This document shows, one piece after another, positions 1 to 9,059 of a DNA stretch of 64,000 bases (position 1 is the stretch's first letter; the number at the start of each line of letters is the position of its first letter). The notes below the pieces were generated by a model. It searched no databases and was not told the DNA's origin. It worked only from the letters and a program-made list of their open reading frames with translations. A program made the translations under genes and the position numbers. The DNA comes from Citrus sinensis (taxonomy: Eukaryota; Streptophyta; Magnoliopsida; Sapindales; Rutaceae): the NCBI RefSeq assembly GCF_022201045.2, contig NC_068557.1, forward strand, positions 27,133,501 through 27,197,500, read 5' to 3'.

Positions 1-1554
1 CAGCTCCCCTGCTTTCTTCTCGGCAACGTCAGCTCTGCTCGTCGCCGATTGAATATCCTCCTTCATCTTCCGGTCGTAGCGGCCAATCTTAGCCTTATAA
101 TAGGTGGTCATGCAGCTGAGGTGGAAAGCGCTATGCTGCAGGGCCCCCACCAGCTCACCCAAGGTGCAGCCGTCAAAGTCCTCCAGGTCCTTCTTGCTCA
201 CGAGTTTAGATAACTCATTGAGGTAGGGGACCAGGTGTTCTGCTCGGCTGTCAGGTAAGCGAGATCGAGGCCCGACAGGAGGAGAAGAGGAAGCATGATC
301 TGTGGCTGCTCCACTAGCTTCCCCGACTTTTACAGGAACAAGAGGTAAAATCTTCAAGGGTGGGACCTGCTGCACGATGTTGGCCCGCTTTGCAGCAGGG
401 GCATCCTTACTCTGGTCCCTCTTCGTGGTTGGAGGTCGAGAACGCTTTCGGGTCAGAACCCCAATCACAGCGTCCTCCATCCTATGGCCAGGAAGTATCA
501 AGCGAGACTCGAGCAAGTTGTATGTAGTTAACAGTTCTCGGCTCGAGCAGGAATTGGCTAGTACGGCCTCGACCCGTTTGAGCTGGTCAGGTTCAAGCGG
601 GAAGTGGACACCCCAAGAACCTGCAACACAAACAAACATTTGATTAGAGACAAACCAGTAAAGCGCAAACGACAAGGGAGACAAGACATCTAATACGAGC
701 AGGCAACCTGGGACCACGAAACGGGGTGGGACGCGGAAGTCCTCCCCATCAACCCGTGCAACTTGACCCCAGGGACCTCCTGCGAAGAAGAACTTCCTCT
801 TCCAATTCCCACCACCACTAGTAGGGAGATCGGTTATGGGTTTCCTGGTCTTGGTACTTGATTGGAAGTAATACCAGCCGGCATCTTTTGGGCTGCTTTT
901 CAGCTGGTACAGGTGCATCACCTCGTCGACTGTGGGCTCGCTTTGGCAACATCTGTCCCACAGTATGAACAGACCAGATAGCACTCTCCAACCGTTTGGG
1001 TTCAACTGACAAGGAGATAGATTCAACCCGCTAAGTATCCGGGCAAAGTAAGGTTGCAAGGGACACCTCAGCCCATACTTAAAGCTATCCAGATACAGGG
1101 TAACATATCCCCTAGGAGGCCGGCTAGGGGTATCCTTCTTGCCTGGGACCTTGAGAAGTATTTCACCAGGAATGTTGTACCTAAGACGGAGGTCAGCGAG
1201 CTCGTCAAACGTGGTCGTGCACGTCATATAGTCGATGGCATAATCACGCAACAAGGCTCTACCCCCTACTGTACCCCGTCCTTCTGGTCGTGACGTTCCA
1301 GATGGAGACACCTCACCAGAATCACCTTCGCCATTCTCACTCAAAGTATCCTCGGAGCCAGAAGATCTCTCCTCACCATTACTTCCGCTCGTAGAGGTTG
1401 TTTGGGGAGACATCCTCCTAGCACTAGTCCCGACACTAGACCTAATGGGCTCTAAGGGGATCCCGGGGTCAAAAGCAGGATCGGTGAGCAGACTAGGCAG
1501 GAAGTCCAACTCGTCGTCATTAACCTCAATGACCTTCTCTTTGCCTTTCGACAT
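1..1554 (-). CDS. Retrotransposon-associated ORF with Transposase_28-like region, 3' end outside window
   Basis: Reading the complement from an ATG at 1552-1554, 518 codons run to the window edge without a stop, so the protein is partial. The first ~95 residues are acidic and Ser/Gly-rich. The middle resembles the plant Pfam family 'putative gypsy type transposon' (Transposase_28): a YGLRCPLQPYF-like stretch, then LSPCQLNPNGWRVLSG, then FILW. The last part (KIGRYDRKMKEDIQSATSRA) looks like the start of a coiled coil. An 87-nt segment at 621-707 has GT and AG ends and a pyrimidine-rich 3' end; it is in frame and stop-free, so the ORF reads on whether or not it is spliced. The LTR next door points the opposite way. 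My inference is that this is an antisense extra ORF lying between pol and the 3' LTR, as reported for some Tat-lineage Ty3/gypsy elements. The intact frame suggests a fairly young insertion. Function unknown. Confidence 0.7.
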   Translation of the reverse strand, partial: MSKGKEKVIEVNDDELDFLPSLLTDPAFDPGIPLEPIRSSVGTSARRMSPQTTSTSGSNGEERSSGSEDTLSENGEGDSGEVSPSGTSRPEGRGTVGGRALLRDYAIDYMTCTTTFDELADLRLRYNIPGEILLKVPGKKDTPSRPPRGYVTLYLDSFKYGLRCPLQPYFARILSGLNLSPCQLNPNGWRVLSGLFILWDRCCQSEPTVDEVMHLYQLKSSPKDAGWYYFQSSTKTRKPITDLPTSGGGNWKRKFFFAGGPWGQVARVDGEDFRVPPRFVVPGCLLVLDVLSPLSFALYWFVSNQMFVCVAGSWGVHFPLEPDQLKRVEAVLANSCSSRELLTTYNLLESRLILPGHRMEDAVIGVLTRKRSRPPTTKRDQSKDAPAAKRANIVQQVPPLKILPLVPVKVGEASGAATDHASSSPPVGPRSRLPDSRAEHLVPYLNELSKLVSKKDLEDFDGCTLGELVGALQHSAFHLSCMTTYYKAKIGRYDRKMKEDIQSATSRADVAEKKAGEL

Positions 1555-1863
1555 TCCCTAAGCTCTAACCACAACACCACCAACTACTACCCAAACAGAA
1601 GAGAAGAGAAATTATCTACAACTATCTGAGACCAAGGAGATAGAAGAAATACCTGAAGTAATGGTTCAGTCGGTGAAAATCAGAGATGGAGGCCTTTTAT
1701 GCCGGAACTTCTTTGCCGGAGAGACAGAGACGGAGACGGAGTGAATGATGAATATGCCGTTCGAGAGGATTTGGTTTTCCTAATGAGGACGGACTCTTGG
1801 GTTGCCAGCATTTAACAGCGCCGAATCCCGAGGGTCTCATAACCGTCGGTTTGAAATTCAAAT

Positions 1864-1874
1864 GGAGGGGGGGG
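1864..1874 (+). other. Candidate polypurine tract
   Basis: GGAGGGGGGGG lies on the + strand upstream of the LTR. It is the only strong purine run between the antisense ORF and the LTR, so it may be the plus-strand primer of the element. It does not directly abut the proposed LTR start at 1969, which leaves one of the two assignments in doubt. Confidence 0.3.
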
Positions 1875-1968
1875 ATTTCTGCCACGTCACCTCGTCCGCA
1901 GTTAAATGCGACATGACTCTTGGCAGCCTTTTCCAATCCCACGCGAGCGAGTACTAACGAGTTTCTAC

Positions 1969-2815
1969 TGTTGGTCCACTACATTACCCAACACCAGAAA
2001 CTGGGGGACTGGTGTTTGGGAGAAATACGTCGACGAGACCAGGCATGGTGAGCAGATATCTGATGGCAGAGCTCTGCGAACCGGTGTGTTCCGTAAAAGC
2101 CTGGTGCGCGGGGGAACAGGAGCAGAAATATCCTGCTCGTCCACGAGCACGTCATCCGCGAGGCCAATTTCCTGTAAGAGGCATAAGGCCATTCCGGCTA
2201 GAGGTCGAGAGGCGAGGAGACTCGGTCGACGGCAGTTGGCAAGACATGCTCTCCAGCCCGAGAATCTAGGCACGACAGCCACGCTTTCCCCAGAACCACG
2301 GCGGAACACGCAAGATCCCACGTTTGCCCATAACGCAGCATAACGCAGCAGTCAGAGTCCCAGACCGTCCCCCAAAAAGCGGAAACAAGATCTCACAGAA
2401 CCACGACAGCCACGCTTTCCCCAGAACCGTGGCGTAACACGCAAGATCCCACGTTTGCCCATGACGCAGTAGTCAGAGTCCCATACCGTCTCGAAAAAAG
2501 CGGAAAACTGGGATTCAGAGGAAGCCTATAAAAAGGTAGCCAACGAAGGTAAAGGGGTTGGCATTTTAGAAATTCAAAAGAAGAGAAAACCACGAAAAAG
2601 CCATAAGATATGTGGCAAGCGTTTCCCGAACCTTCATATCTGACTTAAGTGTCGGAGGGTTTGCGTCGGGAAAACAACCGGCGTACTCTGACTTGTCTGT
2701 GTGCGCAGGAACCTCTGGAGAAGAAGCCTTGCGAGGAGACCTCCTGGTCGTGATGAAGTTGGTCGAGCAGAGATCCTGGTCGTAGAACGAGGAGAACCGG
2801 AATCCCGCATCAACA
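1969..2815 (+). mobile_element. Ty3/gypsy-type LTR (probable 3' LTR)
   Basis: The + strand has LTR signals: a TATA box (CCTATAAAAAGG, about 2525-2536), then about 110 bp downstream the motif GACTTAAGTGTCGGAGGGT, which I recognise from U5 regions of plant Ty3/gypsy LTRs, and an end GCATCAACA at about 2807-2815. The proposed start TGTTGG at 1969 pairs with the CAACA end as a short inverted terminal repeat. No primer-binding site of the TGGCGCC type follows 2815, which fits a 3' LTR; the 5' LTR and gag-pol would then lie left of the window. The left edge is uncertain. A purine run at 1864-1874 could be the polypurine tract, which would move the start about 90 bp left. Confidence 0.6.
2271..2508 (+). 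repeat. Two-copy tandem repeat in LTR U3, period 131 bp
   Basis: The segment starting CACGACAGCCACGC at 2271 recurs at 2402 with a few substitutions. The copies are about 131 and 107 bp; the first has an extra duplicated CATAACGCAG near 2331-2350. Both lie just upstream of the TATA box, where U3 enhancers are usually found. Confidence 0.8.
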
Positions 2816-4836
2816 TTACCCACAACTTAGCCCTAGTAAATATGTGGGCTTGTTTCAGAACCAAAATCGATGCTCCTTTTTTTTTTTTTTTTTTTCAGAG
2901 CCTTGTGTTGATATTTGGCCCTTAAAATTTTCGCCAACCCCATTTTTTTAATTTTATTTTTAAAATTATTCTTATTAAAAAATAAAAATATAATTAAAAA
3001 AAAAAACAATTCCATATCATTATCACCATCTCAAGGCACCGCAACACTAGCCCTTTTATTGCCGACTGGCCTTGCTGATAAATTTGGCGGCGGCCGCCAA
3101 TCAAAATCCCTCATTATGACAACCTCGTATTAAACCTGAAAAGCAAGCAAAATGTCCGATAGTATCGGCACTTGAATGTTGCCTTCTTTTGGCTCGGTTG
3201 GCTCAGACCTTTCCAATTGACTCGATTTGTTGGCTACAATTATAACAAACTCCTTCGTCCCACAGGCTTTTAACCATAATGAGAAGAATCATAATTACCA
3301 CCGTCAGTGACACCGTAAACTTAATTGCCACCACCATTCTAAATGTATCGCTCAATTATCCAAACCATGAGGGTTTTGGTCGGTAGGTAATAATGGTGGG
3401 AAGCTGGTTAAGATTTCTAGAATGATTTTGAAAATACATAAAATTAAGTAAAAAAAAAAAAAAGGGACTGATATTGAAATTAAAAGAGTCAAATATCACC
3501 ACCTGTTTTTTTTTTTTTTCCTAAATAGAAAAAATACAGAAACATTGTTTATCTCATAACTGTCCCCACAAACAATTGACAATTCTTCTACATAAATGAA
3601 AATTGAAAAAGAAAGGAGTGAAAGAGCGGAGAAACCTATTGATTGAGAGTGGACCCCTACATTATAGCGATGATCACGCGTAGGCGCAGCTAAAACAGTT
3701 GGCCAACCGCGTAGGAATGTGACCTCCTTTTCTTTATTTAGTAATTTAATTTTTGACAGATTGAATTGAAATTAAATGATGCAAAGCGACGTGCCCTTTC
3801 TATTCTATGAGACTATAACTAATGAGAGTGGGAGCGAAGGGCAAAGGGCACATCGCATGCGACAGAGGAGATTCGTTCACGTCAGTTTTTATCCGGAAAA
3901 TGCGCCACATTTTGTAAGTCACATGAGCCAGTTAGCCAGACACATGCATTATCCTTTTCAGTTCATTTGCCCATTACCCTTTGGTACCTTTTCATCTTAG
4001 ATGGACCACTCCTTCCCTTTTTGCGAATGGGCCATTCATTGCGCCAACTTCATTCCACCAACCACTTATACCCTAAGGCAGAGACCGTTTTCTTGGTTAG
4101 ATTTTATTTGCATTTTGTTTCCATCAAATTCTTTTAACCTTTTCTATGATGCCTTAGTTACAGCTACCTTTTTTTTTTTTTTTTTGGGGGTTTATATTTC
4201 ATCATTCCAAGCCTCATCTTCAAAATTAAGGCTCTGGTCTAATAGTAATTTCCGCATCATTGGTCAAATCTCAAACATTGGGCTTATAATATTAGAAACT
4301 TCCAATTTCAACTTGGAGTTTCTTTTCTTGCCATTTGTGAAAACGATATTTAATTAATAACCACTTGCCACAAAAAAAAAAAAAAACAAAAAGACACCAG
4401 AGTTTTAGCATGCTTCAAGCTCGCCCTATATTATTTTATACAATATTTCATAATAACAAATACAATTTGCCTGTAAATCACATTGACTTTATTGTGCTCA
4501 CTTAAAAAATATTAATTAATTAAAAATATTAAACTATTTTTCGACACTAGCCGTTTAGAATGTGTTCTGGAATTATTTTAAAAACAAAAATAAGATTTTG
4601 AAATTGTGAGTGCTATGAAATCAAAATATTATGTGTCGTTAATTTTTTTTTTTTTGGGGATACAAACTCCTTTTAAAATTTTGAAAATAATGAAAAATGA
4701 ATTGAATAACATAAAAGGCATTATTTATATAAATAAGGACGAAACTATGTTGTAAGGTGGCAACATACCACGGTACCACTATGTTTGTCTTTTTGTGATT
4801 TGATTATACCACACTACCTTATATTTTATGTAAAAT
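2816..4836. other. Intergenic spacer, no gene seen
   Basis: AT-rich DNA with poly-T/poly-A runs (about 2877-2895, 2996-3005, 3452-3463, 3507-3519, 4170-4185, 4371-4385). The short ORFs at 2833-3133 translate these homopolymers, and the one at 4001-4357 crosses a T-run. No conserved domain is visible. A GC-rich near-palindrome at about 3083-3099 contains GCGGCCGC. Confidence 0.6.
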
Positions 4837-4839
4837 TAA

Positions 4840-5108
4840 GGCTTCGTTTGGGATTGAGGTGTTGTAACTTTTAAGCTATAGTTACTGTAGAAAAAAAAAA
4901 ATTGTAACTATCAAACAAAAGTTAATAATATATAGTAAATATAAATTTTAAATAATAATTTTGACAAAATTATTAAAGATTTATATCTATTATACAAGTA
5001 AAAAATATATCAATATAATTTATAAATTACAACAATTAATGTTTATCAAACACTTTAGTATTGTATCTTTTAAATTACAGTTGTCTAACCTCAATCCCAA
5101 ATATACTC
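4840..5108. mobile_element. Tourist-like MITE, copy 1 (269 bp)
   Basis: The ends are imperfect inverted repeats (GGCTTCGTTTGGGATTGAGGT and the complement of CCTCAATCCCAAATATACTC), flanked by a TAA duplication at 4837-4839 and 5109-5111. A 3-bp TAA target and a GGG..GTTTG terminus fit PIF/Harbinger-derived (Tourist-like) MITEs. No coding capacity. A close relative lies at 17425-17697. Confidence 0.75.
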
Positions 5109-5131
5109 TAAATGGAACTAAAAGTTACACA

Positions 5132-5970
5132 TTTTTATATGGGATATTATCATTTTCCCACTAAAGGTATTATGACATATCATGTCAGTACCACGGTTTG
5201 GTAAAACTATCAATTTACCACCAAACATTTAAACTGTTAGCATTTTCCCACCATTCCGTTAAAACTCAGTTAATATGTAACATAAAATTTCTAAAAGGTC
5301 AATTTTACCACTGGAGCATAAAAAACCATGTAATTAACCTTTCATGAATTTTGTAATTAAATCATCATTTGCTGGTTCTTCCTTCTTAAAGGAAAAAAAT
5401 TACCCTTTATAAATTTTGTAAAATTGACCGTGTGGTGTTCGGTACTTCATAAATTGATTTAATTTATTTAATTTTTAAAGGGCAAATTTATTTATTTAAT
5501 TTTTTTGTGTAAAATTATTATCATCATATCAAAGATAAAATTACTTCTTTTGCACATTCTTTTTTTCCCCTTCATAAATTGATTTTTAGTAGTATAATAA
5601 ATTGGCTTTAGCTCGTCAATTTAATAAATAAATTAAAAATTAAATCAATTTATGAAGTACCTAGCACCTCATGGTCAATTTTACAAAATTTTATAAAGGG
5701 TAATTTTTGTCTTTTAAGAATGAAGAACAACAAATGATAATTTAATTACAAAATTCATAAAAGGTTAATTATATGGTCTTTTATGCTCCAGGGGTAAAAT
5801 TGACCTTTTAAAAATTTTTCGTTACATATTAACTGAATTTTAACGGAATGGTGGAAAAATGCTAACAGTTTAAACATTTGATGATAAATTGATAATTTTA
5901 CCAAACCATAGTACTGACATAATGTGTCAGAATACCTTTAGTGAAAAAATGATAATATCCCTTTTTATAT
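5132..5970. mobile_element. Long foldback element with 9-bp target duplication (Mutator-like MITE)
   Basis: The element proper is 5141-5961 (821 bp). Its arms, about 350 bp each (roughly 5141-5490 and 5605-5961), are inverted copies starting GGGATATTATCATTTT. The 9-bp direct repeat TTTTTATAT flanks it at 5132-5140 and 5962-5970, the target size of Mutator-like transposons. There is no transposase ORF. It sits 32 bp from the MITE at 4840-5108. Its terminus resembles that of the element at 16248-16664. Confidence 0.85.
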
Positions 5971-7300
5971 ATAAGTCTCAATTATTTTTTAGGAACTGTT
6001 GTCATGTGAGTACCTGGACCGAATAAGTAATAAGAAAGTCTAATAAGAACATGAAAAAGGTGGCTGGCACAGCTCACAAGTCAAAGTTCTCCTACCTGCT
6101 CCACTAAAACTTGGTCCCAGCCCATGTACAACCGTGGGGGAAAAAAATTGCTGTGTTTGTCTGATTCAGACAATTTTTTTTTTAATATTGATTAATCATC
6201 ATATTATTACATTACATAAATATTTACAACTGCTATTATAGCATATATATTATACTGATATTTACAATCAGAAATACATGATTGGGACTTATATTATTAC
6301 ATTAAATTCTGTGAAGTACATGTCCAGACAAATAATCCCTTACAGAAGAGGGATGTCCATACTTCACTCGTATTGCACGATGGAGAAGAAATTTTTGAAA
6401 TATTAAACAAATAAATATATTAGCCCCCACAAATGCTTTTGTGGGGGCTTGAACCGCTGCCCTCACAATGCTTGTGAGGGCAGCAGCCCACCACTCCGAC
6501 CAAGGCCGAAGTGGCTGATTTAGAGAATTATTGTTAAACGATTGCACTCTAAATAAAAAAAATTAATTTATTTGCTGTATTTTTTTAAAAAAAATACATG
6601 AAGAACAAAAATAATGGAAATTAGTAGAGATTAATAAATAAATTAAGATTATATAGGACTCAAATTTGGGTTATTTTCAAGAGAAAAACAGTTCACAATC
6701 ACAAAATAGAGTGGTGGGTGGGGGCACTGTGACACAGACGTGAGTCTGGTGAATGAAATCTAAAATTTGTCCTTTCATTTGATTTTGATTTCCCCTGGCC
6801 ATCTGACAGTCCTGACACACATTTCACTTCCTCTTTTGGCTTCATTTATTTAGTGAAACCCCATTTTTAACAAAATCAAAATTTCTTACCCCTATTACTT
6901 TCGATTTTGTTTCCCTCCTACTTCTCCCTGCAATTTATGTTATTAAAATATAATAATGTGGACAAGTAGCTTTCATCTATTATTTGTTTAACACGCATTT
7001 TGTTATTTACATTGGCTTTAGCTTTTCTTGGTTGTCATGATTATGCAAGGTTGGTTGGTTTGGTTTGGATTTGGCTTTTGGCTTACGTGAATTCAGGTCG
7101 CTTTTCTCCTGCTGCACACGATCATCACTCATCAGCTTCTCGTTTTTTTGCTTTCTGGGGTCATCCTCTGAACGCTGATTCCTTTTAGCATAACCCCATT
7201 TTGGTCCATTTCCCAATATTTGTGTATTGCTTTGTGGAATCACTTTCCCTGCTGTCAGTGATTCAAAATGCACCTCTTCCTCTTCAAAAACTAGACGCTT
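5971..7300. other. Spacer and upstream region of the O-fucosyltransferase gene
   Basis: AT-rich spacer. Apart from the SINE-like hairpin region at about 6400-6520 no gene or repeat was recognised. The part after about 6750 is pyrimidine-rich with short T-runs and probably holds the promoter and leader of the gene starting at 7704. Confidence 0.5.
6400..6520 (-). repeat. SINE-like repeat with two adjacent perfect hairpins
   Basis: On the minus strand the segment reads like a tRNA-derived SINE: an A-box-like GGTCGGAGTGGTGGG and a B-box-like GGTTCAAGCC. Two perfect hairpins lie side by side: arms 6422-6433/6438-6449 (12 bp, loop TGCT) and arms 6456-6468/6472-6484 (13 bp, loop TGC). A relative without the second hairpin lies at about 9960-10075 on the plus strand. 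Boundaries are approximate. Confidence 0.5.
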
Positions 7301-7325
7301 TCTTTTGGATTATCTCCTTTTTCCT

Positions 7326-7542
7326 TGTGAGAATTGTATTCAAGCAAAAGGTCTAGGCTTTGTTTACTTCTATTTTTTTTTTTTATTATATGAATTTCAA
7401 TTTACGGTCTTTATTTGTTCTTTGCATGTCATGTATAAATATTAAATTGTATGAACCCTTAGTTTAACGCTTCTTTTTTTCTTTTTTGGCACCATTATCG
7501 ATTATCACTTGATTTTTATCAATCGTGCAGATTTTCAAGTTT
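7326..7542 (+). other. Probable 5'-UTR intron of the O-fucosyltransferase gene
   Basis: A GTGAGAAT donor-like site at about 7326 and a pyrimidine-rich stretch ending CGTGCAG near 7535 frame a plausible leader intron upstream of the ATG at 7704. Two short uORFs follow: 7611-7631 (six sense codons) and 7663-7677 (M-E-K-P). Not confirmed without transcript data. Confidence 0.35.
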
Positions 7543-7703
7543 GGTCGATATCTTTGGACTGAATCTTGTGTTACTTATTGGATTTTCGGCAAGTGCTTAA
7601 ATTTCTGGGTATGTGCAAGCTTTTCTTCTGACTGAATCGGATCTTTTGAGCACATAGTTGTTATGGAAAAGCCGTAAACTGTGTTTGGGTTGGAAATATC
7701 TGA

Positions 7704-9059
7704 ATGGATTTGTTATTTAGTTGTAAAAGTTCAAGATTGTTTTGCTCTCACCCAAATTTGGGTTCTTTGACATGCAAATGTCTTGTTTTGGTTGTTGTTG
7801 CTCTGTTTGTGCGAATTGCATGGCTGCCTTCCTTCTTTGGATTTGTTGGGATTGAACCGAAGAACGTTGAATTTATCCAAACTCGATATTTGTCTACGGA
7901 TTCTGATTTTGGAATTCGTAAAGATAAGTTCTTAGAGGTTCCTCAAATTGTATGGGGACTAAACAATCAAAAGATTGCATTTGCAAGGGCTTGTTTGACT
8001 GCTAGATTGCTAAACCGTACTCTTTTGATGCCTAGCTTAAGCGCTTCATTGTTTTACAAGGAAGTTGATCTGTTGCAGCCAATTTCCTTCGATAAGGTGT
8101 TCCAATTTCAAAGGTTTAATTCTCTCTGTAGTGGGTTTGTTCAATTGGGTCGTTATTCTGATGTTTTGAATCGAACTAATGTTTTTGAGCTTCAGAAGGG
8201 AAGTGGAAGGAAATGGACTGCTGAGAGAGATATGGATCAGTTGATTGAGTCCACAGAGGATTCAATTGATGGGTATGAAGTGATTCGGGTGGTTGGAAAG
8301 AATCCATTTTTGTGGCACGATCATTGGCCTGTTAAGGACTATGCAAGGATATTTGAATGCTTGGTTTTAGTTGATGAAATAGCAAAAGAAGCTGATAAAG
8401 TTGTGTCTAAGATTAGAGAGGTAGGAAGAGACATTAGAAGCAATGCCGAGTCTTCACAAAATGGCGCAGACTCTAAAGATTCCTCAGCACAGCAGATTCC
8501 TTATGTTGCAGTTCACATGAGGATAGAGATAGACTGGATGATTCATTGTAAGAAGTTGGAGCAACGATCAAACATAAGCCAGATTTGTAGTAGCAAGGAG
8601 GAGATTGTGGAGAGAGTCGGAAACATTGTGGGTCCGAAAACTCCAACTGTTCTTTACCTTGCAGTGGCTGATAGCCTCCTTAAAGATTCTTCTATATTGA
8701 GTGGTTGGAAAGAAGGCTTGCATCCTGTTGAGAAGAAGAAATTGGGTGTCGATGGAATTTACGGTATGTATCCGTATCTCATTCAGTCAGCAATAGACTA
8801 TGAAGTGTGCCTAAGGGCTGACGTCTTTGTGGGCAACAGTTTCTCCACATTTTCAAATCTTATAGTTCTTGAGAGAACACAAAGGATGATGAGAATGGGA
8901 GTTAATAGCTCATGTGGTGTGGATATAAGATGGCCTTCTTATGCTTATAATATATTAGGAGAATCAAATGGTGCTAGGAGATGGATGACAAATATGTCCG
9001 ATTCAAGCCTTCGAGCCATCAGTTATGGTTCTAATGCAATCTCGTGTTCAGAGTCATGA
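7704..9059 (+). CDS. GDP-fucose O-fucosyltransferase family protein (single exon, 451 aa)
   Basis: The product is a type II membrane protein of the plant O-fucosyltransferase family, whose members transfer fucose or a related sugar onto protein or cell-wall glycans in the Golgi; the acceptor here is unknown. A short cytosolic tail precedes one hydrophobic segment at about residues 24-46. The lumenal domain has the family landmarks: an N-terminal block NQKIAFARACLTARLLNRT (88-106) ending in MP, the sugar-nucleotide motif HMRIEID (271-277, close to the usual HxRxExD), and the C-terminal block VFVGNSFSTFSNL (about 374-386). The length suits the family, and the frame is intact with no intron. The ATG at 7704 is the first in-frame one before the membrane anchor; two short uORFs precede it. 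No neighbour suggests its acceptor. Confidence 0.85.
   Translation: MDLLFSCKSSRLFCSHPNLGSLTCKCLVLVVVALFVRIAWLPSFFGFVGIEPKNVEFIQTRYLSTDSDFGIRKDKFLEVPQIVWGLNNQKIAFARACLTARLLNRTLLMPSLSASLFYKEVDLLQPISFDKVFQFQRFNSLCSGFVQLGRYSDVLNRTNVFELQKGSGRKWTAERDMDQLIESTEDSIDGYEVIRVVGKNPFLWHDHWPVKDYARIFECLVLVDEIAKEADKVVSKIREVGRDIRSNAESSQNGADSKDSSAQQIPYVAVHMRIEIDWMIHCKKLEQRSNISQICSSKEEIVERVGNIVGPKTPTVLYLAVADSLLKDSSILSGWKEGLHPVEKKKLGVDGIYGMYPYLIQSAIDYEVCLRADVFVGNSFSTFSNLIVLERTQRMMRMGVNSSCGVDIRWPSYAYNILGESNGARRWMTNMSDSSLRAISYGSNAISCSES

Noticed and set aside
818-1012. 64-codon minus-strand ORF
   Set aside because: Out-of-frame shadow of the longer retrotransposon-associated ORF.
3083-3099. GC-rich near-palindrome with GCGGCCGC
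   Set aside because: Imperfect, isolated and short; no associated gene or repeat.
2833-3133. Short ORFs on both strands rich in Lys/Phe
   Set aside because: They translate poly-A/T runs in spacer DNA and have no domain.
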